A stretch of 64,000 bases of DNA from Phaeodactylum tricornutum CCAP 1055/1 (GCF_000150955.2 NC_011669.1:1432993-1496992); one strand, 5' to 3'. Numbered from the stretch's first letter, positions 12,016-22,566 are shown. The notes: generated by a model from the letters alone, not told the origin. Numbers and translations are program-made.

Positions 12016-14778
12016 ATGGCAGTCCCACACGACGCTTCGGAAGCCCAAGAATCCTCCGAAACTTTGTCAACAACAACAACAACAGCAACAGCTTCGGACG
12101 TGATCTACTTTTCGGCGACGGGAAGCGCGGCTCACAAACGTTTGATTCCTTTAGTACCAGCCAGCTGGATCGATGTAAGTCCCTACGCACCGGACGGACC
12201 CTCGCCGTCCATCCGCGATCGCTGCCGGTCGAGACCGTCCATGTTGGTCTGTTGGGAAAATTCTCCACGGAATGCAACCAAACCATATCGAGACAATTTA
12301 CAATGCTACTCGCACTTGCCCAACGGTACGGCGATTCTCGATTGCAAGTGGGTGTTGTCCAGACTTTTGGGTAATGCTCGTCCTCCGGACCCACCAAGAC
12401 TGTCCCAGAAGCAGCACCAGGAGGAGGAGGAGAAGAATCAGAATATCGACCTGGCAATACTAGAAACCCACTGTTTTCGGTCTGCTTCCGGCTTTGAAGA
12501 TTTCGCCCGAAAGGTTCACCTCAAGCGACCGTCCAACTCAACCAGTGCACGGATGCAACGGCATTCATTTCGAGACTTGTACCCATCAGTACCTGCGATG
12601 ACGAGTGTAGCGCTCCTACCTCCTTCTTGCTCAAACCCTAACTTGTGGGTTGTCAAGGATGCATCAGCCAACGGCGCTGGTGGCGTTTGGGTGGTGGGGG
12701 CGGCCAATGCCGAGTCATTCGCCAGAGATGGACCCCTGATCGACACCCACCGTTATGTGGCACAACGTTATGTTTGGCCACCAGTTTTGTTCCAAGGCCG
12801 CAAATGTCACGTCCGCGTCTACGCCCTAATCACCGCTGACGGGAAAGCATACGTTCACCACCGAGCTTTTCTCCACGTGGCCAACGAACTGTTTTCAACC
12901 ACCGCGTACGAAAACAACGGCGAGACAGCCTTCGAAGATGCCGTGCATATCACCAACTGTTGCGCCAACAGTCACAATCCGGAGAAGTTCGCCGGGGAAA
13001 TATGTGCAAGTTTCTTGGCATCAGAATGGGAGACCTTGCCTTGCGGACAGGGAGTGGTCCCCTTAGCGGACTACTTTTCCTCGGTCCGTGCCTCGGTAGC
13101 AGCTCTGGCATTACGGACCGCACCTTATTTACAAGGCGGTGTTGGGAATCACGGATTCGAGTATATGGGCTTGGATTTTCTCCTCTCTCATAGTACAAGC
13201 GACGATGGCAATGCCAACGATCGTCCTCTGGCCTATTTGCTCGAAGTGAACGCCCCTCCCTCGCAAGACACTGCGACTGGGCTACCCCACGCGGAAGACT
13301 TGCATGATGAGGTTCTTCGAGATTTGCTTTCGCTCTGGATTATTCCTTACGTGACTCATGTTCCGTCAGTTCCTGGAGGATGGCAATGCGTGTACGAAAC
13401 TCCCTTGTCATTTGAGGAAAAGGACGCGCCCACACCGTCGGAAGCCGCCATCCTCAACAAAATTCGTTGGGCCTTGTACGAGCGCAAATTACTTGCTCAG
13501 GAAGAACAGTTTAATTCCAATTTGGCTTCGGACGATTTTATTTCCCGGGCTCGACAGTGCTTTCCCTATTTTGCCAACACTTCAACCGTATATTTCGAAA
13601 ACGCCGGTGGCACCCAAGTTCCCCAGCCGGTTATTGCTCACGTGTCGGCTAGTCTTCGACACCGAAATCGGGCTACCTCAGGTGCAAAATGCAAGGAAGT
13701 AGCCAGGCAGACTCTGGGCACGATACTCGGCGCCGGCTCCAAGTACGACGTCTTCCTCGGTAGCAACGCAACCTCTTTATTACAATCGCTGGCGACTTAT
13801 TTCGTGCATACCAAAACCCTCCAGGCCGGAGACGAAATTGTTATTAGTACGGAGAATCATCGGGCGAATATCCAGCCATGGGTTGACGTGGCCATCATGA
13901 TAGGTGTGACGGTAAAATGGTGGACAGCGGTCGGTACACAACAAAACTCGAGCGATGGTCGATCATCGCGTCACATTCGCGACCTTTTGTCAGAGCGTAC
14001 AAAAATTGTGGCTGTGCCTCATGCCTCCAATGTGTTGGGAGAATTGAGAGATGTGCGTCGATTGGCTCGGATAGTTCGCAGCACCACGACAAAATATGAT
14101 CGTATTCACATCGTAGTGGACGGAGTGGCTGCCGTCCCCCACATTTTCGCAGGACTTTCAGATCTCGACATCGACTGGTATGTAGTATCCTGTCACAAAC
14201 TATTCGGACCGCATTTAGGAGCCCTATGTGGCCGAAGAGAGACTTGCGTAGCACATCAGTCGTTGGATACAATGCAACGCTGCCTCGAAAGTGGCACCAC
14301 GTCATACGAAGCTTGTGCTGGTATTCAGGGTTTGGGTGAGTACTTTTCACATATATCGGGATACAGCTTGGATACCGCCGCGGGGCCGCCAGCATTAACC
14401 GAGAGTTTGGTCCGGCGAGCATACGATCAGATACAAGCAGTCGAGCAACCCCTATCACGCTTGCTCCTTCATGCCGTAGCCCAGTGGTCCAAGGTGCGCT
14501 TGGTGACTGGAGATCATGGTACCGGAACGGTATTACGTCTACCACTAGTAGCCATTCTCCACCAGACGATTTGCAGTAGTGACATTGTGCACGCTTGTGC
14601 CGAGGCGAAGATCTCATGCCGTAACGGTTCGTTCTTGTGCAGTGAGCAGCTAAAAAACGAATTTAGCTTGCAAAATCCAATTGAAGGCCTTGTCCGGTTT
14701 TCTTTGGCGCACTACAACATTGAAAGCGAGGTTAAGCGTTTAATCAAGGTTTTGGAATCTATTCCTGGATGGCTTTAG
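12016..14778 (+). CDS. Fusion protein: TTL-like ATP-grasp ligase domain plus class V aminotransferase (cysteine-desulfurase-like)
   Basis: A single uninterrupted frame of 920 residues. The N-terminal half resembles tubulin-tyrosine-ligase family ATP-grasp enzymes: VVKDASANGAGGVWV around residue 211 (nucleotide loop), then FQGRKCHVRVYALI, and YLLEVNAPPSQDT near 406, which carries the metal-binding E/N pair. The C-terminal half (about 510-920) resembles the VC1184-type class V aminotransferases: VYFENAGGTQVPQ near 524, ENHRANIQPW near 614, the PLP-phosphate region VVDGVAAVPH near 700 and the Schiff-base lysine K728 in SCHKLFGPHLG. It ends with VRFSLAHYN. Near the end ISCRNGSFLCSEQL stands where desulfurases carry a mobile cysteine loop. 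The family chemistry would be ATP-dependent ligation to a peptide end and PLP-dependent desulfuration or beta-elimination. The substrate of either half is unknown. No targeting signal is evident. Another ATP-grasp peptide ligase activity in place of tubulin ligation remains possible. Confidence 0.85.
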   Translation: MAVPHDASEAQESSETLSTTTTTATASDVIYFSATGSAAHKRLIPLVPASWIDVSPYAPDGPSPSIRDRCRSRPSMLVCWENSPRNATKPYRDNLQCYSHLPNGTAILDCKWVLSRLLGNARPPDPPRLSQKQHQEEEEKNQNIDLAILETHCFRSASGFEDFARKVHLKRPSNSTSARMQRHSFRDLYPSVPAMTSVALLPPSCSNPNLWVVKDASANGAGGVWVVGAANAESFARDGPLIDTHRYVAQRYVWPPVLFQGRKCHVRVYALITADGKAYVHHRAFLHVANELFSTTAYENNGETAFEDAVHITNCCANSHNPEKFAGEICASFLASEWETLPCGQGVVPLADYFSSVRASVAALALRTAPYLQGGVGNHGFEYMGLDFLLSHSTSDDGNANDRPLAYLLEVNAPPSQDTATGLPHAEDLHDEVLRDLLSLWIIPYVTHVPSVPGGWQCVYETPLSFEEKDAPTPSEAAILNKIRWALYERKLLAQEEQFNSNLASDDFISRARQCFPYFANTSTVYFENAGGTQVPQPVIAHVSASLRHRNRATSGAKCKEVARQTLGTILGAGSKYDVFLGSNATSLLQSLATYFVHTKTLQAGDEIVISTENHRANIQPWVDVAIMIGVTVKWWTAVGTQQNSSDGRSSRHIRDLLSERTKIVAVPHASNVLGELRDVRRLARIVRSTTTKYDRIHIVVDGVAAVPHIFAGLSDLDIDWYVVSCHKLFGPHLGALCGRRETCVAHQSLDTMQRCLESGTTSYEACAGIQGLGEYFSHISGYSLDTAAGPPALTESLVRRAYDQIQAVEQPLSRLLLHAVAQWSKVRLVTGDHGTGTVLRLPLVAILHQTICSSDIVHACAEAKISCRNGSFLCSEQLKNEFSLQNPIEGLVRFSLAHYNIESEVKRLIKVLESIPGWL

Positions 14779-14795
14779 CTCGCCTACAAACTATT

Positions 14796-17612
14796 TTAAT
14801 CCAGAACTTTTATAATTACGAAATGATTTCCACTTTCCACCCCGCTTCCACTTAGCTGTGCGTTTGGAACTTCGGATACAAGCTGTTCCATCTCTCCCTC
14901 TCTGTACATGTGGCAATAGCGCTTAAAGACGACCAAGCCTTTGCGCTCGTCAAAGTCGGCGTTGAATGCTTCCGAGTAGACCTGTGCCGTACTTGTACTC
15001 GACGTACTTTTCATGCTTGTAGACGTAGCGGTAGGTCCTGCCTTGCTGACGGGATTTGTATTCTTTTCAGCCTCACTGAGTTGAAGATACTTCGGTTGTG
15101 CATTGAATGGAACAAAAACATCATTCGTTGCGAACTTGCGTCGACTTCCTTGCTCTTGTTCCATGGCCCAGGCTTGAATATTAATCAAACCACCGGGTTT
15201 GACAATACGCACCAGCTCGGCAATGCAGCGTACTCTTCGTTCCCTAGTAGATAGATGGTGCATTACCGCAATACAAATGGCAGCGTCGCAACTGTTGTCT
15301 CGAAATGGCACACTCATACAGTCGGCAACCATTATGGCTGGTCGTCTGCTCAAGTGTTTACGTAGTTTGCCTACGCGCCGAGTCTCCGGGACTTCGTCTT
15401 CTTCGTCAGCTGCTTTTAAAGCCGTCCGTAGCAAGGGAAAGCTGATGTCGGTACCAATCACGTACGAGCCCGCTTCCCAAATGGCGGGGAAGTACTTCCC
15501 GTCTCCGCAACCGACATCAGCCACGACTGACCCCGGAGGAAGTTGCTGTAAAAACTGCGTCGCCCCTGGCCACAGCACACCTCGTCGCCCGCGAGTGTGA
15601 TGCCACTGTGTTGCGACGGCGTTGTATACCGCGTGCACATGATCTCGCTCGCACGCTGGAGTCACCAGTATATCGAGTTGATCCTCATTTTTGCGGTCGC
15701 AACACCAAGTGGGCGGAAACCTTCGCGTTTCCACCAAAGGCATCGGTTTGCCTTGCAGATCCAAGGCACTTCGTACAGTCAAGCTTACGCGCAAGCTTCG
15801 AGGTATTACGACGCCGTTATGGGTATCCGTCATACGATTGACAATCATGTGTTCCCATTCGTACCTGGCTGGCCCTGCCATGAGTACAAGTGATCGGGGT
15901 GGCAGATACACGTACTTTTTTACCGGCTCGGTATTTTCATCGACCACTTTGCGGAATTCCATAACAACGCCCGCATTAAGAGAAACGCTAATAAGTCCAT
16001 CACTAAAGGCGGACTTTGTGTCTACGTGTGAGCCAATGCCCTCACCGGGAAGATATTGATTTACGGTAAGTTGATTCAGAGTGGGAAACCGGCATTGCCT
16101 TTCGCCCGTTTCAAACTGCGTTTGTCGGGTGCGTTCTATCACTCCAGCTAGCACATCCCAACCCCGGCCATCTCGAATAGAGGAGGCAACATATTCCTCT
16201 AGAGATGCGCTACTACCGGGTTGGACTCTATCAGAAACTGCAGGAAGAGCGGGGCACTGCCCCGAGCGGGAAGTGCGATTCCGTAGTACATCGGCCGTCT
16301 GATAGTCAAACACATACCCGTAGTGCTGGACACGGCGCTTTACTATGCCGCCCGTTGGAGTGACTTGTAAAGGCGCCCAGGGAGCGTGAGGTCCCGTCAA
16401 GGTAGCTAGGAGCACGTCTTGCTCTATTTCGGTCACAAAGTCAGGCAGTATCACCAAGCCAGGTACCGTTACGTGATCCGTAATAGATGTACATTCACTG
16501 CGGGCCGGTTCTCCTCGTCCCACCTCGGCGCCTTCTCGATAAGCTTGAGCGCGTATGAGGGAACGATCCGTGACACCGGCGTAGTCAACAAAGAGCTTTC
16601 CACTGTTTACACTAGTGCTCGTAACAGTTTCAGCTGAACCAAGGCTGTCAACATGCTGCCACGTAACGATTTGATCTTGCAGTGCCTGTACGACGGCTTG
16701 GGCGTCGAGCGCCGACCGCATACCCACGTAACAATACTGCGTCAGCTTCTTGGCTGAGACAAAAACTTCAATGCCGTTCCCAGAGGTGTCGTATTGGTTC
16801 AACACCGAGCGGATTGCTTCGACCATCAAATGTGCGTCGTTCCAACCTATTGTAGACGTAGACAAAGGAGTTGATGGCTGCGCTGTGCTTTTCGTACCCT
16901 CATTTTCGATCAAATTGCTAAGGAAGACAAACCGGGTAGCATTCCGCTGCAATTCCAGTTCGTTCACATCCTCACCTGGTCGCGGAATGAACCGACGAAA
17001 CTTGGGTGGACTAGTTCGGTCCCATGATGACATAGGCAACGGTGTGGTTGTAACAGACGTCAGCTGAAATGGTCGGGATGTAAACGTTGCGTGGTGGTTG
17101 CGGTGGACGCTGCTGACACTGATGTTGTTGTCGGAGGGAGTACTCGGCTCGTTGGCGAACAAAGCTGCGGGCGAAATGTTGGCTGCTTTCCAGGCCATGA
17201 GGACACTAATCGCCGCGAGAGGTGACTCGTAGGTGAGGCGAACCTTGGTAAAGGGAGGCTGAGCGTCCAGTACTTGAACATGTTGGACGGCATAGGGGAT
17301 GGGGATCGACAGCGAGTTCTCGGGAAGTGTTCGTTTCGACAATATCAGCGTCAATGCTCTTTCCAAAGTTTCAACAGTCCAAAATTCACTCTTCTCCTCA
17401 TCACTTGTGTCACCAGTAAAAGGCTTCAACTTTTTCGGAGCGAGCGCTCCCTGAAGTTGTAGGTAGCCATGTCGTTCGGTGGGCCGTGGTTCGTGGGGCA
17501 GAATAGAGCGGAAAGAGGCCACGCCAGACATTCGTGTCAACAGAGCTTCGAGCAACAAAGCAACATTTATAGTCGACAGCCAGAGTGTAGCGAATGACGC
17601 TGCCGGTTTCAA
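14796..17612 (-). CDS. ALKBH8: ALKBH8-type tRNA wobble-uridine hydroxylase/methyltransferase
   Basis: A bifunctional tRNA modification enzyme of 938 residues, intronless. An RRM-like segment lies at about 230-350 (RFVFLSNLIEN to KLFVDYAGVTD). An AlkB Fe(II)/2-oxoglutarate dioxygenase follows, with HYGYVFDYQT, the HxD iron ligands in GSHVDTKSAF near 526, and RSLRVSLTVR near the end of the domain. The C-terminal Trm9-like SAM methyltransferase has VADVGCGDGKYF near 694, then ICIAVMHHLSTRERRV and INIQAWAMEQEQ. In characterised orthologues the methyltransferase (with TRM112) makes mcm5U at the tRNA wobble position and the AlkB domain hydroxylates it. The first about 30 residues are hydrophobic, which is odd for a cytosolic enzyme, so a downstream ATG or an organellar form is possible. 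It is tail-to-tail with the preceding gene, with only 17 bp between the stops. Confidence 0.92.
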   Translation of the reverse strand: MKPAASFATLWLSTINVALLLEALLTRMSGVASFRSILPHEPRPTERHGYLQLQGALAPKKLKPFTGDTSDEEKSEFWTVETLERALTLILSKRTLPENSLSIPIPYAVQHVQVLDAQPPFTKVRLTYESPLAAISVLMAWKAANISPAALFANEPSTPSDNNISVSSVHRNHHATFTSRPFQLTSVTTTPLPMSSWDRTSPPKFRRFIPRPGEDVNELELQRNATRFVFLSNLIENEGTKSTAQPSTPLSTSTIGWNDAHLMVEAIRSVLNQYDTSGNGIEVFVSAKKLTQYCYVGMRSALDAQAVVQALQDQIVTWQHVDSLGSAETVTSTSVNSGKLFVDYAGVTDRSLIRAQAYREGAEVGRGEPARSECTSITDHVTVPGLVILPDFVTEIEQDVLLATLTGPHAPWAPLQVTPTGGIVKRRVQHYGYVFDYQTADVLRNRTSRSGQCPALPAVSDRVQPGSSASLEEYVASSIRDGRGWDVLAGVIERTRQTQFETGERQCRFPTLNQLTVNQYLPGEGIGSHVDTKSAFSDGLISVSLNAGVVMEFRKVVDENTEPVKKYVYLPPRSLVLMAGPARYEWEHMIVNRMTDTHNGVVIPRSLRVSLTVRSALDLQGKPMPLVETRRFPPTWCCDRKNEDQLDILVTPACERDHVHAVYNAVATQWHHTRGRRGVLWPGATQFLQQLPPGSVVADVGCGDGKYFPAIWEAGSYVIGTDISFPLLRTALKAADEEDEVPETRRVGKLRKHLSRRPAIMVADCMSVPFRDNSCDAAICIAVMHHLSTRERRVRCIAELVRIVKPGGLINIQAWAMEQEQGSRRKFATNDVFVPFNAQPKYLQLSEAEKNTNPVSKAGPTATSTSMKSTSSTSTAQVYSEAFNADFDERKGLVVFKRYCHMYREGEMEQLVSEVPNAQLSGSGVESGNHFVIIKVLD

Positions 17613-18181
17613 AGTGTCAAAGGATCAAGGAAAAGTTGAGAGATCATTGACTGTGATCCTTTCGTGCACGAAACAATTCGATCGATCAAATATCGACGAG
17701 CTTCTCACAGGTTTTGGGGTCCTATTCACTGTCACGCCAAAAACTGTATAAACTAGGGTTATGACTCCATCGAGACAAGCCCTTGGTTTCCACGGTTTCC
17801 AAAAATGACACATTTCACTGTCACTCTCTTTGGCCGTGACCCTTACTTATGATGCCTGACTGTCAAACTTGACTCCGTGTGGAGTCGTATTCGATACCGA
17901 GCAGATGATTTCGGACTTCCGATTAAGGCCACTTGCTCCACTGCGACACCAGTCACAAGTGTCCGCGCGCGTGAGTGGATTCGTTGTCTTATGGAGGAGT
18001 TTGGACATCGTGGAAGGTTGGACCGAACAATAGCTGCCAAGTCGCCACGACATCCTTCTTTGCGAGCGTCGATCGTAACAAAGGCCTGCATCAGCCCAAG
18101 CGCACACTATAGGTGGGTCGCTCGCCTCCACCTATTGTCCTCTGTTGCCTTGATCGCTCCGTCCACAACACCAGTGACTCC
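17613..18181. promoter_or_regulatory. Divergent promoter region with repeated TCACTGTCA-type motifs
   Basis: 569 bp between the ALKBH8 start (-) and the start at 18182 (+). It carries TTGACTGTGATC near 17647, TTCACTGTCAC at 17725-17735 and again at 17814-17824, and TGACTGTCAAAC near 17857. The same word and its variants recur upstream of several other genes in the window. Confidence 0.4.
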
Positions 18182-19099
18182 ATGATACCTTCCAATGGCG
18201 GAGAAAGTAGCCGCAAAGGCAATAAACGGCCATTAGACGTCCCACCAAGTACCACTTCTCTCTACCATCCCAGCATTTACCGCTTCTATTGTCGGGGCGC
18301 CTATTTTGCCCATTCGAAAGACAAGGGTAGCCAAGGAACCTGTCGTGGAATTAAATCCAGACTAGAGCTACTTTCGGACATGGAAATGAGTACGCGCGCG
18401 GATGCGATAAAGAATTTTACCTACATGACGGATTACGAACTTGAAGACGGCAACGCGAACGATCTCAACGAACAAACGAAATCCATTCTGGTTTCTCCAG
18501 CTCTTGTATACCGAGAAGACAAAAACTCGAAAAACAGAGCAGAGCCACTCCCCGAAGAAGAGCTGATCAAACGACAGAGCTGGCATTGCTACGGATCGAC
18601 CGAAGTTGAGTATCTAGTTCTGAAAGATCCGGAGACAGGGTTACAAACGATTTCCGCGTTGGCACCGCGTACGGAGGGCTTGACAATTAGGAAAATCATA
18701 ACAGACGACGAATCTCTCACGAGCGTCGCCGTAGGTCCAATTAATGTTGTCATGCAAAGCAGCGGAATTGACACCAGTGACACCAACGACGACGAAGTCG
18801 AAAAAGGACATGACGTAAGTAGGTTCCCAGAAGAAGTCCCTGCGAAGCCTAGTTTTGTCAGCCTGGAAGCTGGTCAACAAGCCGTTACCAAGGTAGGCGA
18901 CTTTTCCCGACGAGCTGCTGCTCAGTGGGTTACCAATGCCTCTTGGTTGGCGGGTACGCTGCAAGACGAATTTCCACACCGTGTCTATTCCGCAGGTGAG
19001 AAGATTGCGGCTCAGCTGCCTCGAACGGTCGATCAAACCATTCAGTACATGGGAAAGATCATAGATCGATATTTCGGCGACGATGACGGGGGCGACTGA
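18182..19099 (+). CDS. Hypothetical protein, about 305 residues
   Basis: The family is not recognised. The start is the ATG at 18182 (MIPSNGGESS); an upstream in-frame ATG at 18113 would add 23 residues. The N-terminal third is polar with a short aromatic patch (YHPSIYRFYCRGAYF). The middle is acidic and contains SWHCYGSTEVEYLVLKDP, a possible beta-rich fold. The C-terminal segment is an amphipathic helical stretch ending in an acidic tail (YFGDDDGGD). No signal peptide, membrane span or catalytic motif is visible. Codon use and the coding frame look normal, so a real gene is likely. Confidence 0.65.
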   Translation: MIPSNGGESSRKGNKRPLDVPPSTTSLYHPSIYRFYCRGAYFAHSKDKGSQGTCRGIKSRLELLSDMEMSTRADAIKNFTYMTDYELEDGNANDLNEQTKSILVSPALVYREDKNSKNRAEPLPEEELIKRQSWHCYGSTEVEYLVLKDPETGLQTISALAPRTEGLTIRKIITDDESLTSVAVGPINVVMQSSGIDTSDTNDDEVEKGHDVSRFPEEVPAKPSFVSLEAGQQAVTKVGDFSRRAAAQWVTNASWLAGTLQDEFPHRVYSAGEKIAAQLPRTVDQTIQYMGKIIDRYFGDDDGGD

Positions 19100-19395
19100 C
19101 CGATCACCCGTTTTAACTGTTAGGTGTAGAAAACGAAAGCTCGAAAAGTGACGGGATTGTCATCAAAGAACCTTACTTACAGTTAATGTAAATCGAACGC
19201 AGTAACAACTCTAGCTAGTATTATAAGATATTAAAATTTCGGTTTTTTCAACGTAGATACTCTGGCGTATAAAACGCTTCCTTCCGAATAAAGTTAGGAT
19301 AAGTTATTGTCCGGGCGTTTCGACTAAGACTGCCTGTGCGTAACGGCGAAATGCCAATCAAGTAAATGTTCTCCGTAGCCGGATAAGATGAGCTT

Positions 19396-21198
19396 CTATT
19401 GAACATAGATTAAAATGAGGACGAAAAGTAGACTGAATTGACTGAACTCAGTCGCGACGATCGTAGGGGAAGCCGACGTCGTTGGGAAAGATAATACAAA
19501 CACGGGAGCAATGGTCGGAGATTCTGTAGTAGCTATCACTGATGTTGAGACAGTCGGATTCGTAGGAGAAATTGGTGCTGGAGTCCTCAGATTCTCCGAG
19601 TTGCAAGAATTGCTAGTGGTGTCGATAAGGCTTGAATCATCAAAGTTTTCATTGTTGGCCCAAAATACGACGCTATTCAAAAAGCACGGGATAGCAGCGG
19701 ATGAATGGGCGCCGGACGACTCACTAAAACCGAGCAGAGAGTTTGCCGCGAAATCTGGAAGGTTGCTAATTGGAATAATGTCATCGTCTGGACTGTGGCA
19801 AATCGTGACGGGATACGTGCTGGCCTCCAATACGCTCGTTAAATCTTGCTCTTGCAAACTTCGGCAGAGCAGGTCAGATTCGCCGACGACGGCACTGGTC
19901 TTGCATGGATCGCTTTCCCCGTTATCTAGCGCTTGTTCCATGGCAGCTGTCAACGCAGGAGATAGAATTGACAGCGGATCTTCAGGTGAATTTAAAGAGT
20001 TAAGTTCGGATCGTTCAGCGCCGCTGTGAACTAAGGCAACGACTTGTTCTCGAACGGTGGGATCCAACATATTTTGGGATGTTCCAAAGTTGGGAAGATC
20101 CCTGTAAGTTGAGGAGAAAGCGCTGCCAAGAAGAGAAATGTAATAGCGTTGCGAAAGTTGGAAAGAACCGTTTCGCACTTGTTCGAAGCTCGTAAGGACC
20201 TGCTCGGACGAGAGCCTAAACGGTGCGCCACCTGCCTGGAGGCTGACTATGTCAAATCCCAAACCAAACATGTCGTTTGCCAAAGAAGCAGCCGCGAACC
20301 CCCCTTCGCTGTATCCTACCAGCAATGCCTTGTCTGAGACTGCTGACTGACAATCCGAAAAATTCTTCACTACCAAACGCGATTCATACACGAGGGGGAG
20401 TGTTGCCGTCGCGTAGGCTTGGCGTACTAAATAAGCACGAAAAAGTCCTTCCGGTTCGCCTGTTTCGTTTCGCAAACGGCTTTCAGCATAGCCCATGTAG
20501 TCGGGCATTACTCCCACTGTGCCAGCCGTCGCTGTGAATATTAAGCTGACGGCAATTTCGGCATCTGGAGTAGCACCACTTGCATCTGCCGAGACATCGA
20601 CCCACTCGTTGCTAGGTACTTCCAACGTACTGGCACGCGTCCCGTGACACAAGATGTGCCAAAGACTCATACCTTGTTTAAGCACAACACTTTCGATAGT
20701 CGAAACCGTTTCTAGAGGTAGAAACAATAAACCTGAATGGGTCTGATTCCATCCATACGAAGTTGACGATTGGCCACATCCTTCCTCGTGATCGGCGCAG
20801 GAACTGCACACTTTGCGTACCTGAACACCATAGGTAATCGAAGGCACCAATAGGAAATCAATGGCTGCCAAAGTATTACTATCTGCTCGGCCTGCCAAGG
20901 CGTTACGAGCCACGGTGACCACGTCATCCTTGGTTAAGGTCGCGAGAATATCTCCACAAGCTGGCGATTCCTGCAAGGTTCTGTCTGCTCGGAGGATGCG
21001 TTCTTTTCGATTTGTTTCGGACTGTTCCCAGAGTGAGGCAATCGCTCCTAGTAGTTCCGGACTATTGGCTAATTTCCTCCTCCCCGAACTAGCAGCGGTC
21101 GGAGTAGCTCGGACCGATCCTACACAATCATGCCCCGCAAGACCCAAGAGCAATGCCCGAGCAAAACACCGCGTGATGTTAATTCGAACCCGCTCCAT
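19396..21198 (-). CDS. Secreted or GPI-type alpha/beta hydrolase (lipase/esterase-like)
   Basis: 600 residues, intronless. The N-terminus has a cleavable-signal look (hydrophobic ALLLGLAG, then small residues). The alpha/beta-hydrolase nucleophile elbow is GYSEGG in ALLVGYSEGGFAAASLAND. An acidic residue candidate lies in TICHSPDDDIIPISN and a His candidate in SSGAHSSAAIPCF, giving a plausible Ser-Asp-His triad. GVMPDYMGYAESR resembles the core of fungal secretory lipases. The tail is Ser/Thr/Pro-rich and ends in a hydrophobic run (FSLLFVLILIYVQ), which suggests GPI anchoring. It probably acts on esters at the cell surface or in the secretory system; the substrate is unknown. Confidence 0.75.
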   Translation of the reverse strand: MERVRINITRCFARALLLGLAGHDCVGSVRATPTAASSGRRKLANSPELLGAIASLWEQSETNRKERILRADRTLQESPACGDILATLTKDDVVTVARNALAGRADSNTLAAIDFLLVPSITYGVQVRKVCSSCADHEEGCGQSSTSYGWNQTHSGLLFLPLETVSTIESVVLKQGMSLWHILCHGTRASTLEVPSNEWVDVSADASGATPDAEIAVSLIFTATAGTVGVMPDYMGYAESRLRNETGEPEGLFRAYLVRQAYATATLPLVYESRLVVKNFSDCQSAVSDKALLVGYSEGGFAAASLANDMFGLGFDIVSLQAGGAPFRLSSEQVLTSFEQVRNGSFQLSQRYYISLLGSAFSSTYRDLPNFGTSQNMLDPTVREQVVALVHSGAERSELNSLNSPEDPLSILSPALTAAMEQALDNGESDPCKTSAVVGESDLLCRSLQEQDLTSVLEASTYPVTICHSPDDDIIPISNLPDFAANSLLGFSESSGAHSSAAIPCFLNSVVFWANNENFDDSSLIDTTSNSCNSENLRTPAPISPTNPTVSTSVIATTESPTIAPVFVLSFPTTSASPTIVATEFSQFSLLFVLILIYVQ

Positions 21199-22114
21199 GG
21201 CGAAGTACTCGTTGTTGGCAAGAAACGACGCGAAATACCCGATCCAAACTGTGATATTGATTACAGTCAGCGAAATTGATCGGATACGAGATCAGGTGAG
21301 AACGGCCTGAATTTCTGGTTCGGAAGTAGCCTTTGTTGTTCCAGCGGAGACCAAGATCGATAACGTTCCTTTCGGAAGCACAAGAAAAAATTGCCTGGTG
21401 GAAGGCAAATTGTAAGGCTAGTTTCTTGAGCCGATACGCAAAAAGACTTGTGATAAAGCTTGGTTACAAAAAGTGGAATAACGGGAGAAATCTGGGAAGT
21501 CTATGATGTTTTGTGCGTTTTTGTAAGATCCGGCTACTCACTCGCGACGTCCAACGTAAGTGCGAAGGTCATCCGTCGCGTGCCATTTGGTTTACACGTT
21601 ATTTACCGCACTTCTCTTTCGGATTTTTCGTCATTGCCAAGGGTTGAATATTCGTTCCTACCTACTATTATACTTAGGAGCCTCTCGTTCCAGCGTCCTT
21701 TCCATTTATTGATTCGTAAACTACAATTTTAGGTTTCTTGGGTGGGTTTTGACCAAAGCTACAGTTGAATTATTGACTGTGATCGCTTTTCCAGTAACGG
21801 ATGACTTTGTATTGACTCTAGCTAGCTCGAGTGACAGTGACCGACCCACCCTACATCAAAAGACGGATGTGACGAAAGCATTGTTCCAGTCCCGCGTCAT
21901 CACGTGCATCGTCGCACGGTGTTTTTACAGTGTCACAACAACACGTCGTCCTTCAAGTTCGGATCAGGTCTCTGTGACGAGTCCACGACCCCCATCCTTT
22001 CTTTCGCTGACTCTCACGTTCTCGTTTGTGCATCGTTTTGTCTCAGAAAAGCATCGGCAGCCACATAAAACTAGAGTATTTCTGCCAACATACACTACAC
22101 CTCGCAATCCAAAC
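21199..22114. promoter_or_regulatory. Divergent intergenic region, about 0.9 kb
   Basis: No supported gene. Near the downstream gene it contains TTGACTGTGATC (21773-21784), GTGACAGTGAC (21831-21841) and TTTACAGTGTCAC (near 21924-21936), variants of the recurring promoter word. Confidence 0.35.
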
Positions 22115-22566
22115 ATGTCATTCAACAAGCTCCTTAGCAAAGTACTGGTACCGCATCTGGAACGCGATTTGTCCCGATCTATCGGTGCCGAGATGACCAA
22201 GGCCAGCGCCATGGTCGACAATCTTCTCGCTCCCACTGCCTACGCCTATTTACCCAAGGCCGGACGCGCCCACGGTGGCGGCGCCTTTTCCAGCACACAC
22301 GTTCGCCAAGTTGGCGCATCACAGGACAAAATCAAGGTATACTACCCACTCCAACGGCAAGGGCTGTTTCGGGACTAAGGTTGCTCCTGCCGCGATCTTG
22401 TAAACAGATCGATGCACCGTCTTTCCGATGCGTAGGTTCGGACGAGAATTCGTTCCTGCCGTATGTCTCGCAGCGAACAAAAAATATCACGCGGGGTGAA
22501 AAAGATTCGTTCATGCTAGAAAAGCTAGCGGATTTTGTAGAGATTAAAAGTAAACCGAGTTCATAG
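22115..22566 (+). CDS. Small hypothetical protein, probably two exons
   Basis: The ATG at 22115 opens a frame with MSFNKLLSKVLVPHLERD and a Gly-rich patch (AHGGGAFSS). If unspliced it ends at 22378 (87 residues). A clean GT-AG intron can be drawn at 22337-22407 (71 nt, phase 0, like its neighbours). It would join a second open frame (IDAPSFRCVGSDENS onward) ending at 22566, for 126 residues. No family is recognised. The amphipathic N-terminus could be a mitochondrial presequence, but this is weak. Confidence 0.45.

Noticed and set aside
13895-14617. 240-residue minus-strand frame
   Set aside because: Antisense to the class V aminotransferase domain; no matching features.
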